Source of the DNA: Eutreptiella sp. 'Long Island Sound 2002'
Taxonomy: Eukaryota; Euglenozoa; Euglenophyceae; Eutreptiales; Eutreptiaceae
Direction of reading: 5' to 3'
Length of the DNA: 64,000 bases
NCBI GenBank assembly: GCA_964036045.1
Contig: OZ038392.1
Coordinates: 35,849,330-35,913,329 of the forward strand
This document shows positions 9,626 through 18,506 of the stretch, piece by piece. The notes beneath the pieces were generated by a model that made no database searches, was not told where the DNA came from, and saw only the letters and a program-made list of their open reading frames with translations. Both the position numbers and the translations under genes were made by a program. Position 1 is the stretch's first letter, and each line of letters starts with the position of its first letter.

Positions 9626-11477
9626 TCAAAACAATGGACCCCTGCCACCACGAGGAGGAGATGACCCACCACCGCCTCCCCCAGCAGCCCCTCCTGCCAC
9701 GGAGGGACCAGAGGGCCCCTCCACAGGGTGAGACAGGGGTGTGGGGTGCGCAGCAACTGGTGCAGGCGCCCCCCCACTAGAGGAATGTCCCCCCCCTGAA
9801 CCCCCACCAGGAGATGGCCGAATCAGGTACGGAATGCCATTCACGTGCTCGACGTAAGCCGGCTGGCGGGGTGACGGCCGAGGGGGAATAGGACCAACAG
9901 TATTAGGCAGCGGCGGTGGCGGTGGGGATTCGTCCACCACAATATATTGTGGTGACTCATGAACCACCACAGGTGATTGGATGCTCGGATGGCAAGCAAC
10001 AAAAGGCTCCCAGCCCGTTGCAACCTCTGGAACCCCCCCATATTGGGCAGCACCCGCGGTTTGGGGGTCCTCCGTAGGAGATGTAGTTGTGGGGGGAGAG
10101 ACTAAGTTTATTGGGAGGGTTGCTGAACCTCCCTCCACCGGATTCCCTCCCCCCCAGGCACAGATTGTTAACCTTCGGCATCGCCGGAGAATCATCCACT
10201 AGGGATGGACGATTTTTCGTGCCACTAATAGGCACTGGAGATGTAGTACCGGCCCCGTCCTCCGTAGGCTCCGGAGATTCCACGACAACACACGGGCGGT
10301 CTCTGACGCCACTCAAAGGCACCGGGGATTCATCCACAACAATCCACTGAGGGGCCGGAGAGTCTTCCACCACGAGGTAGTGGGGAGCGGGGGATTCTTC
10401 CAGAAGCATGGGGCGATCCCTGGTCCCCGACATAGGTTCAGGCAGTGCCGGCGACGAGGCAACGGAAAGAGGGGAATGATGAAGGGGCCTATGTTCCAGC
10501 ACTCCAATCTTCTCCTCCTCATCGTCATTCCCCTGTTCCAACGCCACGGGGAACCACTGGTCACACTCATCCTCCTCGATTTGCGTGGAGGATTCCTCGA
10601 TGATCGTAGGATTTAGCCTGGATCCGCTTGGGGGATTGGGATAATCTCCCAGGGCAGGAGATTCCTCCACGAGGGAGGGAAACCGCTGCGATCCACTCAT
10701 TCGAGTGGGCGAGGATTCCACCATAGTGGGGTTCTGCCTAGTCCCCAACAGGGCTTGCTGGATCAGGGCCATGGCCTCTCGAACCGGACGACGGTGGCCA
10801 TGGGGATCAGCTGTGAGCGCGATGACTCGACGGTTTTCAGCGGCCAGTTGGTCAACAATAGGGCTGATGGGCCCTGCCGCCAACAGGTTTTTTCTGATCT
10901 GAGGCTCTGACAACCCCCCTAGCGACAGAGGAGTGCCAGAGTCGAGCACCATGGGGCCCATTGGCGAAGCCATCGTACCCCAGTCGGCAGTGCGCGAAGG
11001 TGCAGCGTTAGTACGCGCGATCACCCCAGTAGATGAGTCGATCATTGCCCGATTCTCGGCGCTAAGCCCTGAGCCCGCAATGGGCAATTGTGGTCCTCTT
11101 ATCGCTCTCTGAGGGTGGCCGTCTATTTCCCCCCCAACCATCCCAGGTACACCAGCTGGATCTCGAGGATAGGGGGCCCCGATGGGAACATTCGGGGATT
11201 TCGGAAACTTAGGATTCGTAGCAACTTCGGGCTTGACCCATTTTTGCGGCCCCTGCCCGGTCGATGGGGTCAGGGCCGGGGAGGTCCTGAGGGTGCAGAC
11301 CTGGACACCCTCAGCTATCCCTCCCGGGGAGGAGGTTTGAGGTTTGATTTTGCGGGTACTAGACGCCTTTCGGCGCCGGGGGGGCACCTGGTCGGGCCAG
11401 GTGATATCCTCCTCACAGGGTCCTAGTGGGGGGCCCTTCGGGACACACCTCCTGCCTGGTGGCGGAGTCCCCCGGGT
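9626..11477 (-). pseudogene. Gag N-terminal protein with repeated (E/D)SP motif (element 1)
   Basis: The main minus-strand frame is open from 11477 down to 9957. A second frame (9626-10195) carries on the same repeat after a frameshift near a run of eight C at about 10150. The start is basic (PPRRRKASSTRKIK). The body holds at least ten copies of a short motif of the form V/I-V-x-(E/D)-S-P (for example LVVEDSPAP, WIVVDESPVPLS, CVVVESPEP, TIIEESSTQ) spaced 15-40 residues apart and alternating with GTRxRP or SRxRP words. No in-frame ATG lies between the 5' stop (11478-11480) and the first repeat, so the start is unresolved. I recognise no family. It may be a gag leader with many short linear binding motifs. 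Confidence 0.55.
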
Positions 11478-11676
11478 TCACGGGGCTCGCAGCCCTGTCC
11501 CTCCCCGGCTTCCCCATTTCGCCACTCCCCGGTCAGTGCATCGCTTAGCAGCCGTAGCTGCAGGCGTTTACCAACCGCGTCGCCCCCCTAATGCGTGGTC
11601 GCCCGGGGTGCCGGCGCCGCCGGGCCTGTGCTACCGGCTTGTCGCCAGTGGGACCCCCATGGGCTGGCGCAGAGGC
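11478..11676. other. Non-coding leader between element 1 gag and repeat R1
   Basis: GC-rich sequence with no supportable ORF. It would be the 5' untranslated part of minus-strand element 1, or remains of its LTR. It shares no visible sequence with the far end of that element. Confidence 0.4.
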
Positions 11677-12342
11677 AGTAAGAAAACGTCACTGCCATGT
11701 CTTTCTTGGAGGGCTTGATCCAGGCCAAGCCCCCCTTAAACCCCTTTTGTTGATGCTAAGACTTACTTAAGTGTTTTTATCTCTCTTTTTGAAGCTTTAA
11801 GTACACTTTCTCAAAGTAACTAGGTTTAAAGCTCTAGCCCCCCATGAAGTTCACCCCTACCACTCAACTGAGCGGAGGATTTCTCTTTCATTGAGGATGT
11901 ACCGAAGCAAAATAGGCATTTTATGGTTTAGGCCTTGGAGGTTAAGCCTAATGGTCTCCCACCCCAAGACCCGTATACTCAATTGTTTCTACCACTTATT
12001 GTGGTTCTACTTTTTAACTGTTTCTGAATTCATTTGCTTGGCCAAATCATAATCTGTGTCTGGCCCAACTCCTATGCCCCACATTCCTAATCAACTCCAT
12101 TTCATCCAAAAGAGTGCACATGAGATGTTTGATGCTAACTTGGAGGCTAGAGTCAGGCCAGTTTTCACATAACATCTTTTGTACTATCCATTTGTGATTG
12201 AACCTTTATGTTTATACCTGCATTGTCTATCTGCAGCCCTTCTGTGTTACACTGGATTTCAAACTATTCATTGATTCGATCCACATCCTGTTCTTGCTCT
12301 ACGTGCTCCTTTCGTTTTGGGATTTCACCATCAAAAACCTGC
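11677..12342. repeat. Direct repeat R1 (possible 5' LTR of element 2)
   Basis: This 666-bp block is repeated with high identity by eye (scattered substitutions, a few 1-bp indels) as R2 at 24518-25184 in the same orientation. Shared starts are AGTAAGAAA and shared ends CAAAAACCTGC; flanking sequences differ completely. The plus-strand pol genes of element 2 lie between the two copies, and R2 is directly preceded by a purine run (AGGGGGG). This suggests a 5' and 3' LTR pair. Against it, the ends are AG...GC rather than TG...CA, no target-site duplication is visible, and the interval of 12.2 kb is long even after removing the 2.2 kb insertion. Confidence 0.6.
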
Positions 12343-12432
12343 AGCATTTCATCAAAATCCGTAGGGCACTAATCAAGGACATCCTTTTGATAGCAGAGGC
12401 AAACCCTGAGAACCTTTCGAACCGACTCTGAG

Positions 12433-12889
12433 CAGAAGCACAAGAAAAGCAAACTGAAAAGCACATTGAACATGTCCACTCAACTGTCCTCGCCAACCTG
12501 GCCGATCAGAAGTGTACAAGTACAACTTGGCATTGTAGCCCACCCAAAGAGTGAACTGCCACTCAGAGCAGCATCTGGGTCTCAGGAAGATCCAGAGCAC
12601 AGAAGGGCGAATCTAAATCCGCCCAGAACAACCCCATTAACCATGGAAACCTTAGCAGCCCATGGTGAGGACAGCCTGCAAAGGCTCCGCAGGCATGTCG
12701 AAGCCTCCATCGCCCGGTCGGCCTGTCCGGCCTCGTCTTCTACTGTTCTTGAAGGTGGTCCTGAAGACTAACAGGAACTACGAAGGAGGATGGACGAGTT
12801 CATGCTCCACGAAGAGTACCACAAGTCCACCGTAGGAGAAGATGGAGAAATTCCTCTTGATGCCCTCGGGTCGCTGCCCCAAACTGAGA
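12433..12889 (+). pseudogene. Gag-like fragment cut by an LTR
   Basis: A plus-strand frame reads through about 12466-12889 with a single TAA (12769-12771). It is hydrophilic and Ser/Pro/Glu-rich, with a short helical part near its end (ELRRRMDEFMLHEEYHKS). It is abruptly joined to the LTR that begins at 12890. Lying just after R1, it could be the N-terminal part of the gag of element 2, which resumes after the insertion at 15093. I could not show the two halves were once contiguous because no target-site duplication is visible. No known domain is recognised. Confidence 0.35.
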
Positions 12890-13241
12890 TGGGCTCGGTA
12901 GCTGCAGGGTCTCCCTACCGCTACCCGCTGTGGCTCGCACGTGCGCTGAACAGCGCAATTTATGACGTAAAATGGAATTACGAAGGCTACAGAGCAATAG
13001 CTAAAATTGCCGATTTTTATGTTAAAATAGCAGTTTTTATAATAAATTTTTGCTGTTGTGCCCCATTTTGTAATTATACGTGAGATTTCACTGTTTTTCC
13101 GTGTTTTGACAGGCATCTATGTAGATTCGAAGGCCTGTGGCTAACGCCTTAGAACAGTTTAAGCAACTTAAACCGACTCACGAAATGTTCGATTCTTGCA
13201 GAAATTGCGGTGCTTTGCAGGAGGGTCACGAAAACGCTTCA
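12890..13241 (+). repeat. Upstream LTR of the TRIM-like element
   Basis: Starts TGGGCTCGGTAGCTGCAGGG and ends AAAACGCTTCA. From 12897 it is almost identical to 14747-15092; differences are scattered single bases. The first seven bases differ from the downstream LTR. It contains a T-rich tract followed by CAG (GTGTTTTGACAG, about 13100), which looks like a splice acceptor. Confidence 0.7.
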
Positions 13242-13427
13242 AAACTGTTCTAACAACCCTGAACAGGGACAGCCGCAAGCCGCAGCGCATCGCAGCGCCG
13301 AGGAGCGGCGCTAACACGCGCTGGAACCAGAAGGCGCTGGGCGCAGCGCCACGCAGCACCGCAACGTGGCCGTCAGCCGCAGCACGCCGCCAGGGAAGAG
13401 GCAGCAAGTGCCTCCGCAACGTCCTGG

Positions 13428-14246
13428 ATGAGCAGCAGCGACAGCAGCGGCGTCAGAACGTGGGGACCGCACAATGGCGGCTACAACCTGGACAGCCTGA
13501 GCGACACGTCAGACTGGAGTCCCAGTCCAAGGCCAAGTTCGAGCCGCAGTCCCGCGTTCGAGCAACCGAGGTATGGCCCTTCCAGCCGTCAACCCTATGG
13601 CTGTGGGAACCAGCACGGCAGCAGCGTCGGCCGTCCGAAGAGCGGCAGTACCAGCCGCGATCCGGAGTACCGTGACGGCCAACCAGCCGTCGAAAGAGAG
13701 CTCTTCCGCAAGCCGGACCATCGTCAAGCAGCGTGGGATCGCCAACCAGCGTCCTGGAGAACGCCGGAGCGCCAATCAGCGCACCACCGAAGACAAGGTC
13801 CAAGCCGTGGTCACGCAGACCGTGGTCAAGCATCAAGGGAGCGCCAAACAGCGCCCCAGAAAGCGCCGGAGTGCCGACCAGTACCCCAACGTGGAGGAGC
13901 ATTCGCCGGAAATCCACGCAACCCCAGTCCCAGCCGGTTAAGTTCGGAGATCGCCATCCTACCAACCGAGACGGTGGAGTTGAAGGCCTGGGCCGTGGAG
14001 ATGGCAGCGTGGGCGAGGAGTGCAGCAGCGGAGATCCGGACCCTGAAGTCGGAGCAGGAGAGTCTGCAAGAGCGAGTCCGTCGCCTGGAGAAGACGTCCA
14101 AGACGAAGTCCGCTACGGGCGAAGCGAAGAAGAAGGTAGAAGTCGCCTTCCAGACGCCGAAAAAGACCGCCACGACCAGCGGAGCGACCGGCCAAGACAG
14201 CGGGACGCAGACTCCTGGCAGTGGCAGCCGCCGTTGGAGACGGTGA
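13428..14246 (+). CDS. Gag-like protein with C-terminal coiled coil
   Basis: A 272-codon ORF with an ATG start, lying inside the TRIM-like element. Residues 1-165 are Ser/Pro/Arg/Gln-rich and disordered-looking. Residues about 180-225 form a strong coiled coil (VELKAWAVEMAAWARS, then IRTLKSEQESLQERVRRLEK). The last 45 residues are basic and Thr/Ser/Gly-rich, ending RRWRR. A disordered, basic, coiled-coil protein as the sole product fits a reduced gag that could bind RNA and oligomerise. No zinc knuckle or protease motif is visible. It is the only intact ORF in the element. It is not recognised as any named family, and gag function is inferred from context. Confidence 0.5.
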   Translation: MSSSDSSGVRTWGPHNGGYNLDSLSDTSDWSPSPRPSSSRSPAFEQPRYGPSSRQPYGCGNQHGSSVGRPKSGSTSRDPEYRDGQPAVERELFRKPDHRQAAWDRQPASWRTPERQSAHHRRQGPSRGHADRGQASRERQTAPQKAPECRPVPQRGGAFAGNPRNPSPSRLSSEIAILPTETVELKAWAVEMAAWARSAAAEIRTLKSEQESLQERVRRLEKTSKTKSATGEAKKKVEVAFQTPKKTATTSGATGQDSGTQTPGSGSRRWRR

Positions 14247-14279
14247 TAATTTAAAATTCCGTTTGTTGGAACACCTGTG

Positions 14280-14379
14280 GGCAAGTCCAGTCTTGTCAGA
14301 CTTGCCGTGGTGAGAGCCCAGTCTTGTCAGGCTCCACCAACCGGGTATATATGTGGGTCTTAAAACCCATGTATATATG
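14280..14379 (+). other. Cluster of three RNA hairpins, two with the same loop
   Basis: Hairpin 1: GGCAAGTC (14280-14287) pairs perfectly with 14299-14306 around the loop CAGTCTTGTCA. Hairpin 2: GGTG-(A)-GAGCC (14309-14318) pairs with GGCTCCACC (14330-14338) around an identical loop CAGTCTTGTCA (14319-14329). Hairpin 3 follows at about 14345-14378: 13 pairs, of which two adjacent pairs are G-U wobbles. The first two stems differ in sequence while the 11-nt loop is conserved. That pattern points to a structured RNA that presents the loop, for example a packaging or dimerisation signal. It lies 34 bp after the stop codon of the gag-like ORF. Confidence 0.65.
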
Positions 14380-14728
14380 GGGCGGATCAGCCCCTGGCAC
14401 ACGCACCCGCACTTGTACAGTACGGTGCACGGTGCCTGGGTAAGGCACGAACTGACACAGCAACGTTGATTTGATGCTGAGTTGTAGTGCTGTGTGCATG
14501 CCTGTCCTGTTGTTTGGTTTTTGAAAGCATGGAGGTTTTCGGGAAACTGAAAACTTTTTCAGGTTTTCGAAACAAACGGGGCAGGCCACCCAAGGCCTTT
14601 TTCTTTTTATTTTCCTAGAGTGGCAAAGCAGGTTTTTGCCTGATGGTAGTATTGGTGCTCCCCACCGGACACCTAGGAAAAGGCTACCTCTGGGGTTTGT
14701 TTTTCCTCTTGGAGGATAAACAAACCTT

Positions 14729-14739
14729 TAAGAAGGGGG
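14729..14739 (+). promoter_or_regulatory. Polypurine tract of the TRIM-like element
   Basis: AAGAAGGGGGG ends immediately before the TG of the downstream LTR. In LTR retroelements such a tract resists RNase H and primes plus-strand DNA synthesis, so its position supports the LTR boundary at 14740. Confidence 0.65.
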
Positions 14740-15092
14740 GTGAAGCGGTAGCGGCAGGGTCTCCCTACCGCTACCCGCTGTGGCTCGCACGTGCGCTGAA
14801 CAGCGCAATTTATGACGTAAAATGGGATTACGAAGGCTACAGAGCAATAGCTAAAATTGCCGATTTTTATGTTAAACTAGCAGTTTTTATAAAAAAATTT
14901 ATGCTGTTGTGCCCCATTTTGTAATTATACGTGAGATTTCACTGTTTTTCCGTGTTTTCACAGGCATCTATGTAGATTCGAAGGCCTGTGGCTAACGCCT
15001 TAGAACAGTTTAAGCAACTTAAACCGACTCACGAAATGTTCGATTCTTGCAGAAATTGCGGTGCTTTGCAGGAGGGTCACGAAAACGCTTCA
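14740..15092 (+). repeat. Downstream LTR of the TRIM-like element
   Basis: Begins TGAAGCGGTAGCGGCAGGG directly after the polypurine tract and ends AAAACGCTTCA, matching 12897-13241 almost base for base. Immediately after it the gag sequence of element 2 begins. Confidence 0.7.
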
Positions 15093-15120
15093 CTTCCTTT
15101 ATTCTGGGCCATCTACAGAC

Positions 15121-16735
15121 ATGGCGGACACAGTATCACTACCGAGACGACCAAGAGTACACGAGCGACCGAGAGCATGGCATCCAGACCTGCCGATAAC
15201 TTCAATGGCTCCTGAAAAGCTTCTGGATCCTCTTCGCCCAGAGCCCACCTATGGGGCTCTGGATTGCACTACCGAACTTTTGGCCAAACTTCTATCCAGA
15301 TCGGAAGACCCGGATGTGACAGCTCTGTCAGAGGCTGTCAAGGCTAACTTGGGTATCACTGAACTCTTACCCAAGCCAGCGTTACTCTCACCTTCACCCG
15401 GATTGAGCACGTTGGCTGATGATCTCAAAAGATCAAGGGTGTCCAGGTTGCTACCCAAGGTCACTTGCCCCAGCCCTTTTCATCCTCGCACCAGGACAGT
15501 CCCGATTGCTGAATTACAGGACGTGCCCGAGACGGAGACTGAGAAAAGAGGGCTGTCAGCCCTGGCACCTCTTGCCGGCGTATCTCCTCCCCCTTCTGGC
15601 CTAACCCCGGGGGGTGGGAAGATGGGCAGACCGATTGCCCAGGCAAACATCCAGCTGGAGTTGCCGGAGTTCGACCCGAAAAACCTGCCCCAATAGGCAG
15701 AAGAATTTGCTGATTTTCTTTTGCTCACTGGCCAATCCCATGTGGATGTGGCCACCAAATGCTCACTGCTGAAACGCTCCTGCAAAAAGAAGTTTTTGCA
15801 AAAACAGGTGAAACAGATTGTGAAAACCTGTTCAACCTGGGTAGAGGTTCTCCAAAGACTGGAGAGAACATTCCCAGTCTATGAGACTGACCTCAGTGTG
15901 CGCACCCAGATAGAGGAGCTACCTATGCTCCCTGAGTTTCCATCCGCTGCGCGAGTCTCTGAATACGTGTGCGACTTAGAGTATCTGTTTTCACGGATGA
16001 ACGTTGGCTTCTATGGAGGCACTGAGCCGCACCTGTGGCTCATGAGTAAGATCCCCCAACGTACGTGGGATGATTTGCCGCGTTACCTCTGAGAGGAAGA
16101 GCCACATCCACTCGTACGATGAACTGGTGGACCTGCTGATTGAGCTAGATCTTGAGAGGGAGAATGACTCCCACATGGAGAAATTTCTCGAGAAGCACTC
16201 TGGTCGAAGTCGTACCCCTACCCCCGAACATGGCGAAGGGAAACGGCCTAAAAATCCCACTAACGCCAACCAGGGAGGTGGTAAAGGAAGGGGTAACCTA
16301 CGTGCCATGAATGAGGTGAAACCTGATGCAGCTACACCCCCTCTGTTCTACTGTCAACCTGTCAATGACAAGGGGGGACCTTGTCATGCCCCGGACTGCG
16401 ACCACCGCAGTAGTTGTATGCTGCAGATGCAACGTCAGCTGCACTCCAAGGATGGGAAGCCTGTGACCCATCAGGATCATTTCAGGTGTACCATCACCTG
16501 TGGCTATTGTGGCAAACGTTGTCACTATGAGGACGAATGTCACATAAAGAAACGCGAGAGTGATAAACTCAAGCGGCAGGAAGCTGAACGCCAGAAGAAC
16601 CAAACACCCACCAGAAACCCTCAGAATTGGGATAAAGCTGGTAAAGGAGGTGGCAAAGGGGGTGGCAAGGTGGGCCCGCTAACCCCAAGAGGCGCTCCTC
16701 AGCGCCCGCTGCTACCCCCCTCCTGCCGAATGTGA
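15121..16735 (+). pseudogene. Gag with CCHC zinc knuckle (element 2)
   Basis: Starts at ATG 15121 (MADTVSLPRRPRVHERPR). The first 190 residues are Pro/Leu-rich. A TAG at 15694-15696 interrupts the capsid-like part, which resumes as FADFLLLTGQSHVDVATK and KQVKQIVKTCSTW; element 3 has an aligned stretch without this stop. A frameshift near 16080 leads to the C-terminal part, with RCTITCGYCGKRCHYEDEC, a canonical C-x2-C-x4-H-x4-C zinc knuckle, then a Gly-Lys-rich tail (GKGGGKGGGKVG). Gag packages element RNA and builds the particle; the knuckle and basic tail bind nucleic acid. A further shift near 16730 separates gag from protease, which in the related layout are one frame. Confidence 0.85.
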
Positions 16736-16736
16736 C

Positions 16737-17441
16737 CCCAAGAAGCGCCCACAGGGGGATAACGCTTCCCCTGAGGGGAATAACACCAAGAAGAGGCGAC
16801 TGGCCTGGATGGCCAAGTCCCTCATGGCTGCAGGGGTGGATGTCAAATTCCCTGCTGGGAAGTACGAGGTCGGCTCCGAAGAGGAGGACTTAGCTTTCTG
16901 GATCCTCGTCAAAATCGGGGATCAAGTTTTTCGAGCAGTGCTTGACACCGGCGCAACACTTTCCATAGTGGCCCGGCGCCTGCTAAAAACCTTCAAGAAA
17001 ACTAAGACCGTGGCCATAAGAGTAGGGGATAGGCGTACCATCCATTCCTTGAGGGGGGTCGATGTGACTATATGCCTGGGCGACGAAACTGTGACTCAAC
17101 AATGCAGAGTGCTGGACAACGACGCCTTTGACATCGTCCTTGGTACCGACTTCCTACGAAGAAACCCCCAGGAAAAAATGCTGTCTCTCGAGCGCCCCTA
17201 TTCTTTGCACTGTGACTTTGGCAGTGGGCTCTTCTCCGTACCTTTGAAGCTGTCAGGACGAAAAGAGTCTGGGCTGCGCTACGCATCCAAGACTAACTAT
17301 CGTACTGAAAACTACCAATTGGCCCGTCACGTTTTTGAAAATGGACTGGCGGCCCTTCAGGTAAACCTGGATGAGATCCAGGTGGAAATGTTTGCGAGCC
17401 AACAACAGCACATCATGCAGTTGTACTGCTCAAAACATTAG
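16737..17441 (+). pseudogene. Retropepsin-like aspartic protease (element 2)
   Basis: The frame contains FRAVLDTGATLSIVARRLL, with an intact D-T-G catalytic triplet, and DIVLGTDFLRR, the usual downstream I/V-L-G-x-D-F motif of gypsy proteases. It would cut the gag-pol polyprotein. The upstream part of the frame is KKRRLAWMAKSL, which aligns with the gag end of element 3, so gag and protease were one frame in this lineage. The frame runs on through VEMFAS, the start of the methyltransferase-like domain, and stops at a TAG (17439-17441). The next segment continues in the same frame after that stop, so this is a nonsense lesion. Confidence 0.85.
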
Positions 17442-18506
17442 AACAACGCTTTCCGTTTCTGCTGGAGAGCAATGGACCTAGCGTATGCTAACCCTCGCTT
17501 CTCCCTGCTCGCCAAGATTCTAACCAAAATCGCTTATGAGGGAGGAAGGGTTGTCATGTGCACCCCTGACTGGGGCTGCTCTGGTGAACACGCTTACTGG
17601 CGCCGTATGCTAGATGGAATGACCGTGGGAAGAGTGCAACTCCCCGACGGTCCCATCTATGTGCCTGAGGACTCAGACACAGCTATGCAGGCCGGTGAGT
17701 GGGCCAGTTTCTTATCCATCGTCGATGTATCTCTCAATCCTGTACCCCTGTGTGACCTAGACCAGGTGCTACTGAAAGAGGTCATGGCCGAAAATTGTGG
17801 TCTGACTCTTTCTGATCTCAAAAATCGATCTCCTGAGCACCTATCTGCCACACTTACAGGGTGTGAATCTCCTGATGGCTATCTGGAACCTGCAGCTGTC
17901 AAGGAGGATGCTAACGACCAACTGTCTGAGATCGCCAGCACTATCCCTCCTGTTGATCCCAGCTGTGTTGAGCTAAAACACAGTGCCTTCCTAGCCCAGC
18001 TGTTGCTGGAGGAGGTAGATCTAGAGTCAACCTCAGAACCCAGTTCCCCGGTTGGAAAACCGGTGCTACACATGCAGCCTATGCACACAGGTGAACCCGT
18101 GGCCCAGAGTCCTGATACTCTAGCGTGGCCTGCTTCTAATAACATGCCACTGTCTGAGCATGACACTCAGGAACTCCGACGGCTGTTGTACCTGAAGGCC
18201 GAAGGTATTGAGCGCCAAGAGCGGCTGCAATACCTCAGACAGACCCTGAAATCCTCCATCTGGTCTGAGGAGGACGATGATTCCTATACACTGCCTGATC
18301 CTGAGATACCCCTAGTGTATTCTTTGCACTATGGGCAGCAATGTCCCCCTGAGTGGGACGATGGTTCTGTACCTGCCGAAACTGCTGATCGGCAGAAAAA
18401 GAAAGAACATGGAAAGAGTAACCTCCATGCTGAGGAGGACTTCCTGCAGAAAATCGAGAGTCTTAACCTTGGCCCCCCACTGCAGAAACTGCTGCTAACC
18501 TATTAG
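17376..18506 (+). pseudogene. Methyltransferase-like domain and long linker (element 2)
   Basis: The domain runs from VEMFAS (about 17376) through LAYANPRFSLLAKILTKI and VVMCTPDWG to VQLPDGPIYVP and FLSIVD (about 17735). The D/E-x-F-A-S start, the Y-x-N-P-x-F-S box, the strand ending T-P-D-W and the closing VD motif are shared with elements 3 and, more loosely, 1 and 4. They resemble Dam-type N6-adenine methyltransferase-like domains. The second Pro of N-P-P-F is Arg here. An acidic linker of about 250 residues follows, without a recognisable domain. TAG stops at 17439 (inside the domain) and 18504 (just before RT) are in frame. Whether it ever methylated DNA or RNA is unknown. Confidence 0.6.

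Larger units (their letters stand above)
3138..11477 (-). mobile_element. Element 1: decayed Ty3/gypsy chromovirus
   Basis: Read on the minus strand the order is a long proline-rich gag, a coiled coil, a Gly/Lys-rich basic stretch, a protease relic, a methyltransferase-like domain, reverse transcriptase, RNase H, integrase and a chromodomain. That order (RT-RNase H-integrase-chromodomain) is diagnostic of Ty3/gypsy chromoviruses. The coding region is broken into at least eight frame segments by frameshifts and is certainly inactive. No matched LTR pair was found: the sequence just beyond the gag end (11478-11676) runs into repeat R1, and R1 has no copy near the integrase end. The element's own 5' LTR was therefore probably lost or replaced. 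Confidence 0.9.
12890..15092 (+). mobile_element. Short LTR retroelement (TRIM-like), gag-like ORF only
   Basis: Two near-identical blocks of about 352 bp (12890-13241 and 14740-15092) flank a 1.5 kb interior. Both can be drawn as TG...CA, and the downstream copy is directly preceded by a purine run (AAGAAGGGGGG) that fits a polypurine tract. These are the hallmarks of an LTR retroelement. The interior has one ORF (13428-14246) and no protease, RT or integrase, so it would need enzymes from an autonomous relative. A tRNA primer site after the first LTR was not recognised, and no short target-site duplication matches at the outer ends. The orientation given follows the ORF and the polypurine tract. 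Confidence 0.65.
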
